Shown: one piece after another, positions 1 through 7,011 of the stretch
How positions within the stretch are numbered: the stretch's first letter is position 1
Layout of the letters: each line of letters opens with the position of its first letter
From: Actinomycetes bacterium
GTDB lineage: Bacteria; Actinomycetota; Acidimicrobiia; Acidimicrobiales; UBA8190
Length of the DNA: 12,866 nucleotides
NCBI GenBank assembly: GCA_021798135.1
Contig: JAJZYI010000065.1
Span: 1-12,866, forward strand
Reading direction: 5' to 3'
Made by a program: the position numbers and the translations under genes
Notes under the pieces: generated by a model
What the model was told of the DNA's origin: nothing
Seen by the model: the letters and a program-made list of their open reading frames with translations, nothing else
Databases searched by the model: none

Positions 1-2
1 CC

Positions 3-335
3 TTCTTCGCCGGCGTTCCCGTCAACCCGCTGAGGGCTGCCGGGCTGGGTCGCCGGTTCCGGGACGAGTTCGAGCTGTCCGCCGTCCCGCGCCCGCTGCG
101 GCGCCTCACCTACGCGACCCTGGGCCTGCTGGCCACCGGCCTCGGCGTCCGGCCGTGGCAGCCGGCGTGGCAGGCGGCCGTGCGGCCGGAGGAAACCCCG
201 CCCGGTGCTGGCGCCGGCGGTGCCGCCGCTGGTGGTGCCCGCGGTGTGGGTGCCGGCGGTGCGGGTGGTGCGGATGGTGCCGCAGCGGCCGTCGACGCGG
301 GGCGCCACGGACCCGCCGAGGGGTCGGGGCGGTGA
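3..335 (+). CDS. C-terminal part of an unrecognised protein (5' end outside window)
   Basis: An open frame enters from the left edge and ends at a TGA (333-335). The first ~65 residues look like ordinary protein (near the start FFAGVPVNPLRAAGLGRRF, later LTYATLGLLATGLGVRPWQ). The last ~45 are a low-complexity Gly/Ala tail. No catalytic motif is visible in this part and I do not recognise the family. The stop overlaps the GTG start of the MMPL gene by four bases (GTGA, 332-335), so it is translationally coupled to the exporter and belongs to the same operon. The reading frame is supported by this coupling and by the GC-rich third positions. Confidence 0.6.
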   Translation, partial: FFAGVPVNPLRAAGLGRRFRDEFELSAVPRPLRRLTYATLGLLATGLGVRPWQPAWQAAVRPEETPPGAGAGGAAAGGARGVGAGGAGGADGAAAAVDAGRHGPAEGSGR

Positions 336-2521
336 ACCGGCTGCTGCGCCGCACCGCTGGGATCTCCCACGGCCACCGGCGGACGGTCCTGCTCGCCGCG
401 CTCGGCGTCGCGGTGGTGGCGGCGGTCCTGGCCGGCAACGTGAGCGCCAAGCTCGACCAGGGGGCGACGGGGTCGACCTTCGAGGCGACGGGGTCCCAGG
501 TCGTCCGGGCCGACGAGCTCCTCCGCCGGGCCACGGGCCTGCAGGCGCAGCCCGGCGTGCTGGTCCTGGTGCGCCCCGGTGCCAGCGTCGACTCGCCCGC
601 GGGCCGCCGGGCGGTCGCCGGGGTCGTGCGGACCCTGCGGGGCGACGCGGCGATCGGGCGGGTCGTGGACCCGCTGGGTGCCGACGCGCCCGTCCTGGTG
701 TCGGCCGACCACCGGACCGCGCTCGTCGTCGCCTACCTGCGAGCCCTGGGCGGTGACGCTTCCTATGCCGCAGGCAAGGCGGTGCAGCGGCAGTTCGCCG
801 ACCGTCCCGGGACGTCCCTGGGCGGCTCGCTGATCGCCAACGTCGAGCTGAGCGAGCAGATCCAGCACGACCTGCAGATCGCCGAGATCATCGGCCTCCC
901 CGTCGTCTTCCTGCTGGCGCTGTGGGTGTTCCGGGGGTTCGTCGCCGCGCTGCTCCCGATCGGCACCGGGGCGGTCACGATCCTGGTGACGATGCTGGTG
1001 CTGCGGGCCCTGCTGCTCGTGACGCCGATCTCCGTGTACGCCATCAACATGGTCACGGGCCTCGGCCTGGGGCTCTCCATCGACTACAGCCTCCTCATGG
1101 TGTCGCGCTACCGCGAGGAGCTCGCCGCCGGCGGCGCACCTGCCGAGGTCCTCGCCCGCACCGTGTCGACAGCGGGGAGGACGGTCCTCTTCAGCGCGGC
1201 GACGGTGACCGCGGCGATGGCGTCGCTCCTGTTCTTCCCGCTCCCGTTCATGGTCTCCATGGGCATCGGGGGGGTCGTCGCCCCGATCGTCGCGGCGCTG
1301 GTCGCGGTCGTGGCCCTGCCGGCCGCCTTGGCGGGGCTCGGGTCCCGGCTCGTGGCCCGGCGCCGCGGGCGGCGCGCCGGGCGGGCGCCCGGCGTGGAGG
1401 GGTGGAGCGCGGCGTGGGAGCGGATCGGGCGGTCGGCGGTGCGCCATGCCCTCCCGACGGCGCTCCTGGGGATCGCCGCCCTGCTGCTCGTCGCCGTGCC
1501 GGCGCTGTCGATGCGCTTCATCGGCACCACCGCCGGGGACCTCCCGGCCGGGGCCAGCGCGCGCCAGGTCGCGCGGGTCGCGGCGGCGACCCTGCCCCGG
1601 GCGACGTCGCCCTCCTTCGACCTGGTGGTCAGCGCCCCGCCGTCCGACGCGCCCTCGCTCCGGGCGTACGCGGGCAGGATCGCCCGGACGCCCGGGGCCG
1701 GCACCGTCGCCGGCCCGCTCCGGACCGGCCCGGACCTGTGGCAGATCGACGTGACGTCGCGGTCGGGGCCCTACACCCCGGGCAGCGAACGCCTGCTGGC
1801 AGCGGCGGAGTCCCTGCGTCCTGGCGTGCCGGTGCTGGCAACCGGCCCGACGGCGGAGCAGGTGAGCCAGCAGGGCCACATCGGCAGCCGCCTGCCGTGG
1901 GCGTTCGCGCTCCTGGTGCTGTGCACCGTGGCCGTGATCGTCCTCATGACCGGTTCGCTCTCCCTGGCCGTGATGACGCTCGTGACCAACTCGCTGACCA
2001 TCGGCGCCACCCTCGGCATCCTGGTGCTCGTGTTCCAGGACGGGCACCTGGCCGGCCTGCTCGGCGCGACGGCGCAGGGCGGGCTCGTCACCACCCAGCC
2101 CTTCCTGGTTTGTGCCCTGGCCTTCGCGCTGGCGACGGACTACGGCGTGTTCCTGCTGGCGCGGACCAAGGAGCTGCGCGACGGCGGCCGGACGCCGGCA
2201 GCGTCGATCATGGGCGGGGTGGCGAGCACCGGCAGGATCATCAGCTCGGCGGCACTCCTCTTCTGCGTCGCCCTCGGCGTCTTCAGCGTGTCGCCGATAG
2301 CCCTCATCAAGGAGATCGGCCTGGGTGCGGCCCTGGCCGTGGTGATCGACGCCACGGTCGTCCGGGCGCTGGTGGTCCCCTCGCTCATGGGGCTGCTCGG
2401 CGAGCGGGCCTGGTGGCCGGGCGTCGCCGTCCGGGCTCGGCGGTCCCGGTGCGGGGTCTCGGGGCCCGGCGAGGCGCCGCGCCGCGCCGAGCCCGTCGCC
2501 GCTCCCGGGGGTGGGCTGTGA
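332..2521 (+). CDS. MMPL family (RND superfamily) membrane transporter
   Basis: A 729-residue membrane exporter of the MMPL/RND type. In actinobacteria this family moves lipids and other hydrophobic molecules across the cytoplasmic membrane using the proton gradient. The duplicated RND plan is visible. TM1 (about residues 19-38) is followed by a large extracytoplasmic loop and a TM cluster (about 185-345). An Arg-rich cytoplasmic linker (about 345-370) leads to a second half with TM near 371-390, another loop, and TM segments from about 515 onward. Both halves carry the family signature: GLGLSIDYSLLMVSRYREEL around D251-Y252, and ATDYGVFLLARTKEL around D603-Y604. GTG at 332 is chosen because it overlaps the upstream stop and leaves a short basic leader (MNRLLRRTAG) before TM1; an earlier in-frame ATG (155) would add Arg/Cys-rich shadow sequence. 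The stop overlaps the next gene start. The substrate cannot be read from sequence. Confidence 0.92.
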   Translation: MNRLLRRTAGISHGHRRTVLLAALGVAVVAAVLAGNVSAKLDQGATGSTFEATGSQVVRADELLRRATGLQAQPGVLVLVRPGASVDSPAGRRAVAGVVRTLRGDAAIGRVVDPLGADAPVLVSADHRTALVVAYLRALGGDASYAAGKAVQRQFADRPGTSLGGSLIANVELSEQIQHDLQIAEIIGLPVVFLLALWVFRGFVAALLPIGTGAVTILVTMLVLRALLLVTPISVYAINMVTGLGLGLSIDYSLLMVSRYREELAAGGAPAEVLARTVSTAGRTVLFSAATVTAAMASLLFFPLPFMVSMGIGGVVAPIVAALVAVVALPAALAGLGSRLVARRRGRRAGRAPGVEGWSAAWERIGRSAVRHALPTALLGIAALLLVAVPALSMRFIGTTAGDLPAGASARQVARVAAATLPRATSPSFDLVVSAPPSDAPSLRAYAGRIARTPGAGTVAGPLRTGPDLWQIDVTSRSGPYTPGSERLLAAAESLRPGVPVLATGPTAEQVSQQGHIGSRLPWAFALLVLCTVAVIVLMTGSLSLAVMTLVTNSLTIGATLGILVLVFQDGHLAGLLGATAQGGLVTTQPFLVCALAFALATDYGVFLLARTKELRDGGRTPAASIMGGVASTGRIISSAALLFCVALGVFSVSPIALIKEIGLGAALAVVIDATVVRALVVPSLMGLLGERAWWPGVAVRARRSRCGVSGPGEAPRRAEPVAAPGGGL

Positions 2522-3564
2522 GCGCGATCGCCTCACCGCAGGGTCCTCTCCCGCCCGGAGCGGACCCTGCCGGGCCGGGTACCGACGACAACCCGACGGT
2601 GCGGTGGGGCGAGGTGCTCGCCGCGGCGTGCCGGGCGCCGTCCTCGCACAACACGCAGCCGTGGCGCGTCGTGCTGAGCGACCAGCACGTCGAGGTCCGC
2701 CCCGACACCGACCGGCAGCTCGCCGTCACCGATCCCGACGGTCGTGAGCTGCTCATCAGCTGCGGGGCCATGGTCCGCCACCTCGCCGTCGCGGTCCGCG
2801 CGCAGCAGCTGTCGTGCCGGACGGCGTGGCACCTGGGCGCGCCCGGCGACACCCGAGCCGTCGTGCAGGTCACCGGGCAGGCCCGGCCGCCGGACCAGGA
2901 GTGGGCGCGGGCGTTCGCCGTCGACCACCGCACGACGCACCGCGGCGGGTTCGAGCGCCGCCCGGTGCCGCCGTGGCTGGTCGAGGAGGCCGGGCAGCCC
3001 CGCCAGCCGGGCGCCTCGGTCCACGTCGTCGCCGACGACGCCCGGCCGGCGGTCGAGGCGCTCGTCGCCGAGGGCAACCGGGTGCAGTACGCGGACCCCG
3101 CCTTCCGCGGCGAGCTGGCGTCGTGGACGCGCGCCTCCGCACGCGACGTCCGCCTGCACGCCGACGGCCTGGCCTGGTTCGCCCTGGGCCTGAGCCGGCC
3201 GGCGACCCGGCTGTTCCGCGCCCTGCTCCGGCACGCCGACCTCGGCCGGCTGGTGGCGGCGGCCGACCGGCGCCGCCTGCGCTCGGCCTCGGCGCTGGTC
3301 GCGCTGACCACGGCTGGCGACCGGCCGGCCGACTGGGTGGCCGCCGGCGAGACGCTGGCCGCGCTCCTCCTCGACCTCCGCCTGGTCGGCGTGTCGTGCG
3401 CGTACGTCAACCAGCCGGTCCAGGTGCCGGCGCTGCGCGGCCGACTGCGAGCCCTCCTGGGCGGCGACCAGGTCCCCCAGATCCTGCTGGCCGTGGGCTA
3501 CCCGTCGTCGCGCCAGCGGCGGCCGGCGCCGCGGCGCGCCGTCGCCGACCTGGTCGAGCGGTGA
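2518..3564 (+). CDS. Acg-family FMN-binding nitroreductase-like oxidoreductase
   Basis: A 348-residue protein of the Acg branch of the nitroreductase superfamily, related to mycobacterial Acg (Rv2032) and Rv3131, which are DosR-regulated FMN-binding proteins. The family signature APSSHNTQPWR spans residues 40-50 and is typical of the flavin-binding N-terminal part. The SCGAMVRHLAVAVRA segment (from about residue 80) and a C-terminal VNQPVQVPALRGRLRALLGG segment also fit. Mycobacterial Acg proteins are of similar length (about 330). The N-terminal ~20 residues are Pro/Gly-rich and probably disordered. The start is GTG at 2518, whose GTGA overlaps the MMPL stop; its own stop overlaps the next start in the same way. 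Members often lack classical nitroreductase activity, so the reaction is uncertain. Being locked in an operon with an exporter and an epimerase suggests redox modification of a shared substrate, which is inference. Confidence 0.87.
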   Translation: MSAIASPQGPLPPGADPAGPGTDDNPTVRWGEVLAAACRAPSSHNTQPWRVVLSDQHVEVRPDTDRQLAVTDPDGRELLISCGAMVRHLAVAVRAQQLSCRTAWHLGAPGDTRAVVQVTGQARPPDQEWARAFAVDHRTTHRGGFERRPVPPWLVEEAGQPRQPGASVHVVADDARPAVEALVAEGNRVQYADPAFRGELASWTRASARDVRLHADGLAWFALGLSRPATRLFRALLRHADLGRLVAAADRRRLRSASALVALTTAGDRPADWVAAGETLAALLLDLRLVGVSCAYVNQPVQVPALRGRLRALLGGDQVPQILLAVGYPSSRQRRPAPRRAVADLVER

Positions 3565-4580
3565 GCGACCGCCCCGCGCCGCCTCGACCGGCGACCGTCG
3601 CGGTCGCCGGAGCCACCGGCCGGGCCGGCTGGGCGCTGGTCGCCGGCTTCCTGGCGGAGGGCGTGGCGGTCCGGGCGCTCGCCCGCGACGTGCAGCGCGC
3701 GCGAGCCGCCCTGCCCGTCGCGGTCTCGGTCGGCCGGTGGGACGGGCCCGACGGCGAGCTGGACCAGGCCGCTCTCCAGGGCTGCGACGTGGTCGTCAAC
3801 GCCGTCGGCAAGCGCGAGGGCTGGGCGCGCGATCCCGGGACCTTCCACGAGCGGAACGTGGCCTGCGCGACGGCGCTGTTCGAGGCGGCGTGCCAGGCCG
3901 GGGTGCCGCGCCTGGTGCACGTCAGCACCATGGACGTGCTCGACGCACCGCCCGGCGGCACCCTGTCGGAGGACCGGGTCGCCGACCGGCCGAAGCCGAC
4001 GCCCTACCAGCGGTCGAAGCAGCAGGCCGAGCAGGCGCTGCTCGACCTGGCCACCACCGGGTCCACGGACCTCGTGCTGGTGAACCCCTCCGGCATCTAC
4101 GGCCCGACCGAGCCGCTCCCGGGCTCGATCGAGGCCGGCCTGCTGGGCCCGCTCGCCGCAGGGAAGCTGCCGTTCCTCCCGCCGGGGACGATGTCGCTCG
4201 TCTTCGAGCGGTCCTTCGCGGCGGGGACCTTCCTGGCCAGCTGGCGCGGCCGGCCCGGCCGGCGCTACGTCCTCTGCGACGCCACCGTGACCGTCCGCGA
4301 GCTCGCCGCCCTCGTGGTGCAGTGCGCGGGGCGCCGGCGGGTGCCGCCGACGCTCCCGCGGGGCGTGGCTCGGGCGCTGGCCGGGGTGGCCGAAGGGATC
4401 GCGCGCGTGACCGGAGCGCAGCCGATGCTGAGCCGCGGCGAGCTCCAGTACCTGGCCTGGGGTGCCCGGCCCGACACCGCTCGTGCGGTGGACGAGCTGG
4501 GCTGGTCGCCCACCCCCCTGCAGGACGGCATCGCCGAGACGATCGCCGCTCTGCGCGGCACCCCGCAGGCTGAAGGCTGA
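3561..4580 (+). CDS. NAD(P)-binding epimerase/dehydratase family protein (extended SDR)
   Basis: A 339-residue extended short-chain dehydrogenase-like protein. The N-terminal Rossmann signature VAVAGATGRAG has G17-x2-G20-x2-G23. The catalytic set is recognisable: Ser122 in HVSTMD and Tyr149-x3-Lys153 in PYQRSKQQ. NPSGIYGPTE follows, typical of NAD-dependent epimerase/dehydratase and 3-beta-hydroxysteroid-dehydrogenase-like proteins. The C-terminal part (SRGELQYLAWG, then DELGWSPTPLQDGIAETIAAL) is the usual SDR substrate-side lobe, so the enzyme looks intact. The family includes sugar-nucleotide, flavonoid-type and sterol-type oxidoreductases and I cannot assign the substrate. The start is GTG at 3561, whose GTGA overlaps the stop of the Acg-like gene. 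It is the last gene of the coupled cluster. Confidence 0.87.
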   Translation: MSDRPAPPRPATVAVAGATGRAGWALVAGFLAEGVAVRALARDVQRARAALPVAVSVGRWDGPDGELDQAALQGCDVVVNAVGKREGWARDPGTFHERNVACATALFEAACQAGVPRLVHVSTMDVLDAPPGGTLSEDRVADRPKPTPYQRSKQQAEQALLDLATTGSTDLVLVNPSGIYGPTEPLPGSIEAGLLGPLAAGKLPFLPPGTMSLVFERSFAAGTFLASWRGRPGRRYVLCDATVTVRELAALVVQCAGRRRVPPTLPRGVARALAGVAEGIARVTGAQPMLSRGELQYLAWGARPDTARAVDELGWSPTPLQDGIAETIAALRGTPQAEG

Positions 4581-4718
4581 CGCCGTCACCGGCACCTGCA
4601 CGTCACCGCCACCAGCTCGAGCTGGCCCGACCTGGCCGAGGTCCGGCTCTCGCAGCTCGCCGAGCAAGCGCGCCTCCCCAGGCGCGAGGTGCGCGGGTTC
4701 CGCGCGCCCCTGCCGTGA
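4581..4718 (+). pseudogene. Possible remnant of a polysaccharide deacetylase-like gene
   Basis: Directly after the SDR stop, the same frame stays open for 45 codons to a TGA at 4716-4718. The peptide is protein-like in its second half, ending LPRREVRGFRAPLP. From memory this resembles the EVRGFRAP segment (conserved Arg-x-Pro motif) of deacetylases of the chitin-deacetylase type. There is no start codon with a ribosome site, and the upstream metal-binding motifs are not recognisable. I read it as a decayed gene tail and not as an extension of the SDR. It could equally be chance open frame in GC-rich DNA. Confidence 0.25.
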
Positions 4719-4790
4719 GACGCAGCCGGGTCGCGGAGGGCGACGTGTGGCAGGCCCCTGCCGTCGGATGCACGGTGACAGGGACTTCAC

Positions 4791-4835
4791 CGAGAGCGGG
4801 CGACGCGCATCGAACCGCCGTTCTCAGCTTGGGAA
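4791..4835 (-). repeat. Degenerate partial copy of tRNA-Gly(CCC), candidate att site
   Basis: 45 bases identical at 41 positions to 7008-7052, in the same orientation. The copy covers the tRNA from the anticodon loop through the acceptor 3' strand and four bases beyond. The four differences (4806, 4808, 4817, 4818) fall in the T arm and break its pairing, and there is no 5' half, so it cannot be a working tRNA. This is the geometry expected when an element integrates into the 3' part of a tRNA gene and leaves the displaced 3' segment at its far end. Confidence 0.8.
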
Positions 4836-5173
4836 ACCAAGCGGGCCGGACGGCTACGGACCACTGCGTGGTGCCGTGGCTGGTGAACGGTGGTCCGAGC
4901 CATCCGGCGGACGGGGCCGAACGGCGGCGGACGCGCGATATCCGCGCGATGGCGCCGTCACGATCGACGGCCGGCCGGTTGCGCGGGTGGCGACAGTCGG
5001 TGACCGGGTTGTGACGAGCCACGGTCTGACGGTTCCCTACCCTGGTCGCGGTCGAGCGATTGCGCCATGATTGGAAGGTGGGACCGACGGCAACCGGCGG
5101 GGCGAGCTCCAGGCGGCGGGGCTGGTCCCGACCCGTGGCGCTGCCGGATGACGTCGATGATCCAGGCGTCGTC

Positions 5174-5179
5174 AAGGAG
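5174..5179 (+). promoter_or_regulatory. Ribosome binding site AAGGAG of the 80-residue partner gene
   Basis: AAGGAG lies nine bases before the GTG at 5189. It is what decides this start over an in-frame ATG at 5060, whose extra 43 residues look non-coding. Confidence 0.7.
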
Positions 5180-5188
5180 CGGGGGTGC

Positions 5189-5431
5189 GTGGCGCTGCCC
5201 CGTAACGTGCTGTGGAGCGGGCCGGAGCGGACCTGGGATATGTCCGATCGGCGTCAGCGGGCCCAGGTCTACGAGATGGTCCTGACCGAAGGCACCGTCG
5301 ACGACGTGCGGCGCTTCATCGATGTCGACGAGCTGATCGAGCTGTGGCCGGACCTGTGGCTAGCCCCCCACGTGCGGGCCGCGTGGTCCGAGCATCTGTA
5401 CCGCCTTCGGGGGCTGCGCCTCGCGTGCTGA
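5189..5431 (+). CDS. Small partner (putative antitoxin) of AbiEii-type toxin
   Basis: An 80-residue acidic protein (MALPRNVLWSGPERTWDMSD at its start) with no TM segment or signal peptide. Its composition (WDMSDRRQRAQVYEMVLTEG, then a DVDELIELWPDLWLAPHVR segment) matches my recollection of small conserved actinobacterial proteins encoded just before AbiEii/AbiGii-type nucleotidyltransferases. It is much smaller than AbiEi antitoxins, which carry a winged-helix domain and about 200 residues, and I see no helix-turn-helix signature. It overlaps the downstream toxin gene by seven bases, as toxin-antitoxin pairs often do. The antitoxin role rests on position only. Confidence 0.7.
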   Translation: MALPRNVLWSGPERTWDMSDRRQRAQVYEMVLTEGTVDDVRRFIDVDELIELWPDLWLAPHVRAAWSEHLYRLRGLRLAC

Positions 5432-6117
5432 GCGAGTTCCAGCAGGAGATCATGGCGATCGTCGTCGACTCGACGTCCGATCAACGGTTCGCTCTCGCCG
5501 GTGGCGCGGCGCTGATCCTGAAGGGCCTCGTCGATCGACAGACCCGGGACCTCGACTTCTTCGCGCGCGACCCCGAGGCTGTCAACCGCGTCGTCGAAGC
5601 CGTCGACGACGCGCTGCTCGCTGCCGGGATGTCGACGCGGAGGCTCATCGAGGGGTCCGGGTTCGTGCGGATCGAGGTGTCGCGTGGTGGGGAGGTCTGC
5701 GAGCTGGACCTCGGCGTCGACGCCCGGATCCGACCAGAGGAACCGACCCCATTCGGCCCCGTCCTGGCAACCGAAGAGCTGGCTGCTGACAAGACCCTTG
5801 CCCTCTTCGGCCGCGCCGCCGCCCGGGACTTCGTCGACGTCTACGTCCTGTCTCGCCGGTTCGGGGCAGAACAGCTGTGCACGCTGGCAGCGGAAAAGGA
5901 TGCCGGGTTCGATCGGGGTCACCTCGCCGATGCCCTGCGATCATTTCACCGACTCGATCGGGACCTCTTCGACGTCGACGATGAGACGTACGACAGGATC
6001 GACCGCTGGACCCAGGTGTGGGCGAACGATCTTGCTCAGGGACTCGCCCGAGAGCGAGGGCTCGACTCCGGTCGGGTGCGATCCGCCGAGACGGGCCCTG
6101 ACCTCCCCAGCATGTAA
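5425..6117 (+). CDS. AbiEii/AbiGii-type nucleotidyltransferase toxin
   Basis: A 230-residue protein of the AbiEii nucleotidyltransferase family (DNA polymerase beta-like fold), the toxin arm of type IV toxin-antitoxin or phage-abortive systems; some relatives transfer nucleotides to tRNA or protein. The active-site pattern is clear: FALAGGAALILKGLVDRQTR with G26-G27, then D42-L-D44 in TRDLDFF. A third acidic residue follows at D95 (CELDLGVD), then D122-K123 (AADKTLAL) and the conserved RDFVDVY (D135, D138). The C-terminal AAEKDAGFDRGHLADALRSF is also family-typical. All expected acidic residues are present, so it should be active. I chose GTG 5425, giving MLSEFQQ, which overlaps the partner gene by seven bases; CTG 5428 would be the alternative. 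Codons are less GC-extreme than in the flanking core genes, consistent with transfer. Confidence 0.85.
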   Translation: MLSEFQQEIMAIVVDSTSDQRFALAGGAALILKGLVDRQTRDLDFFARDPEAVNRVVEAVDDALLAAGMSTRRLIEGSGFVRIEVSRGGEVCELDLGVDARIRPEEPTPFGPVLATEELAADKTLALFGRAAARDFVDVYVLSRRFGAEQLCTLAAEKDAGFDRGHLADALRSFHRLDRDLFDVDDETYDRIDRWTQVWANDLAQGLARERGLDSGRVRSAETGPDLPSM

Positions 6118-6174
6118 CCCCTTCCCCGCCGACGCCCGTAACGGCACCTATACCCGCGAGGAGGGCGGGATAGT

Positions 6175-6260
6175 GAGGCTGGACTGGCTGCCGCGGTCGG
6201 AGTGGAAGATCACGCCCTTGTCGGGCCGGCGGGTGACGAACGCCATCTTCAGGGTGACCG
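6175..6260 (-). pseudogene. IS3-family transposase fragment (integrase catalytic domain)
   Basis: On the minus strand, one frame reads TLKMAFVTRRPDKGVIFHSD followed by RGSQ. This is the stretch of the rve/DDE domain around the second catalytic Asp in IS3-family OrfB transposases. HSDRGSQ itself is at 6184-6204. After Gln the frame diverges (SSLTIPP) and stops at 6148-6150; upstream of it the similarity ends near 6260. Only about 25-28 codons survive, so this is a scar of an insertion sequence and not a mobile element. No terminal inverted repeats are recognisable. Confidence 0.7.
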
Positions 6261-6303
6261 GACCCGCGTCCCCCTCGGGCTGGTCCGCCCCGAGGCGGTC
6301 CGC

Positions 6304-6618
6304 ATGACCCCCGAGCGCAAGCGCATCCACGATGCCATCCGTATGGCCACCTACAACGCGGAGTCGGCCCTCGCCCGCCTGCTCGCTTCCCACTACGCCC
6401 GAGCCGACGACGAGGCACGCAGCCTGCTGCGCGAGGCGTTCGGTGCCTCGGCCGACCTCGAGGTCGTGGGCAACGAGCTCCACGTGCGGCTCGACCCACT
6501 TTCGGCACCGCGACGCACCGCGGCCATCGCCGGGCTCTGCGAGGACCTGACCGCCACCAAGACCATCTACCCCGGCACCGGGCTCACCCTCGTCTACTCG
6601 GTCAAGAGCGGCACGTGA
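6304..6618 (+). CDS. Hypothetical protein, possibly the C-terminal remnant of a larger one
   Basis: A 104-residue frame from ATG 6304 (MTPERKRIHDAIRMATYNAE) to TGA 6616-6618, with GAGG (6292-6295) eight bases before the start. It has a helical N-terminal half and a C-terminal half rich in beta-type residues (LEVVGNELHVRLDPLSAPRR, then YPGTGLTLVYSVK). The composition is convincingly protein-like. The frame is open upstream to 6202 and the residues just before the ATG (PLGLVRPEAV) also read like protein, so the ATG may be internal and the gene may be the tail of a longer protein cut by the IS3 scar. I do not recognise the family with confidence; similar tails occur in large actinobacterial proteins sometimes labelled transposases. 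Confidence 0.5.
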   Translation: MTPERKRIHDAIRMATYNAESALARLLASHYARADDEARSLLREAFGASADLEVVGNELHVRLDPLSAPRRTAAIAGLCEDLTATKTIYPGTGLTLVYSVKSGT

Positions 6619-7011
6619 CTACCCAGCGATGATCTCACCATGCAAGGAGGTCTGGAATCAGGTGGGTTGGCTCAAGTGTCGGGGCGGCGGCACGAACACG
6701 TGGATTCCCTGCTCCATCCGTGTCCACAGCGCGGCGAGCTCCGGCTCCCGGTCGCAGACCCGAGCCCAGGAGATGTGGAGGGCGGCACGGGAGCATCGGC
6801 GGAAGCGCTCCGCTCGGCGCCCAGGCCGGGCCGAGGAAGACAACGACGGTGTCATCAGCGTCGAACGAGCGGGCGGTACTCGCATCGAAGCGGCCGAACT
6901 CACGGGACCGCACAGGACCGTGTCGCGCCGGCCTGGAGACCGCACGCGCGATGGACGCGCGATGACATCAAACGTGACCGTCTGGTCAATCCTCTGACCT
7001 GGGCAAACGAG
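6619..7011. other. 393-base stretch between island ORF and tRNA-Gly, with decayed coding traces
   Basis: There is no intact gene with a ribosome site. On the minus strand two frames each look protein-like over part of the stretch (see the separate pseudogene entry). The plus-strand frames have no start supported by a ribosome site. I see no integrase motifs here. Confidence 0.5.
6658..6913 (-). pseudogene. Possible decayed minus-strand gene with a frame change
   Basis: One minus frame beginning at ATG 6913 reads FGRFDASTARSFDADDTVVV and FLGPAW, which is protein-like, then becomes Pro/Gly-rich noise. A second minus frame takes over with AALHISWARVCDREPELAAL and WTRMEQGIHVFVPPP and stops at 6658-6660. 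Joined across one frameshift they would give a roughly 80-85 residue protein. I do not recognise a family. It may be a broken gene in the island, or chance. Confidence 0.25.

Larger units (their letters stand above)
4581..5188. other. 608-base stretch with no intact gene
   Basis: It holds the possible deacetylase remnant (4581-4718), the degenerate 3' copy of tRNA-Gly (4791-4835), and a small inverted repeat GCTTGG-GAAA-CCAAGC (4827-4842) at the inner edge of that copy. A TACCCT -10-like hexamer (5038-5043) lies about 145 bases before the toxin-antitoxin pair but has no convincing -35. The open frames crossing here lack ribosome sites and protein-like composition. Confidence 0.6.

Noticed and set aside
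110..2536. Long minus-strand open frame opposite the MMPL gene
   Set aside because: It is rich in Arg, Gly, Asp, His and Gln with no domain signal; it exists only because stops are rare in this GC-rich DNA opposite a real gene.
4691..4705. Terminator hairpin GCGCGG-GTT-CCGCGC after the SDR gene
   Set aside because: Short, three-base loop, no T-run, and it lies within the protein-like remnant; typical GC-rich chance pairing.
4581..4718. Stop-codon readthrough extension of the SDR protein
   Set aside because: The SDR protein is already complete at its TGA, there is no readthrough signal, and the extension looks like an unrelated gene tail.
4791..4835. Second functional tRNA-Gly
   Set aside because: It lacks the 5' half, and the T-arm pairing is broken by four changes.
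5038..5043. Promoter of the toxin-antitoxin pair with TACCCT as -10
   Set aside because: The nearest TTGTGA is 23 bases upstream, too far, and no other -35 is recognisable; kept only as a note in the intergenic entry.
6153..6169. Terminator after the toxin gene (CCCGC-N7-GCGGG)
   Set aside because: Only five base pairs and no T-run; such pairs are expected by chance in this sequence.
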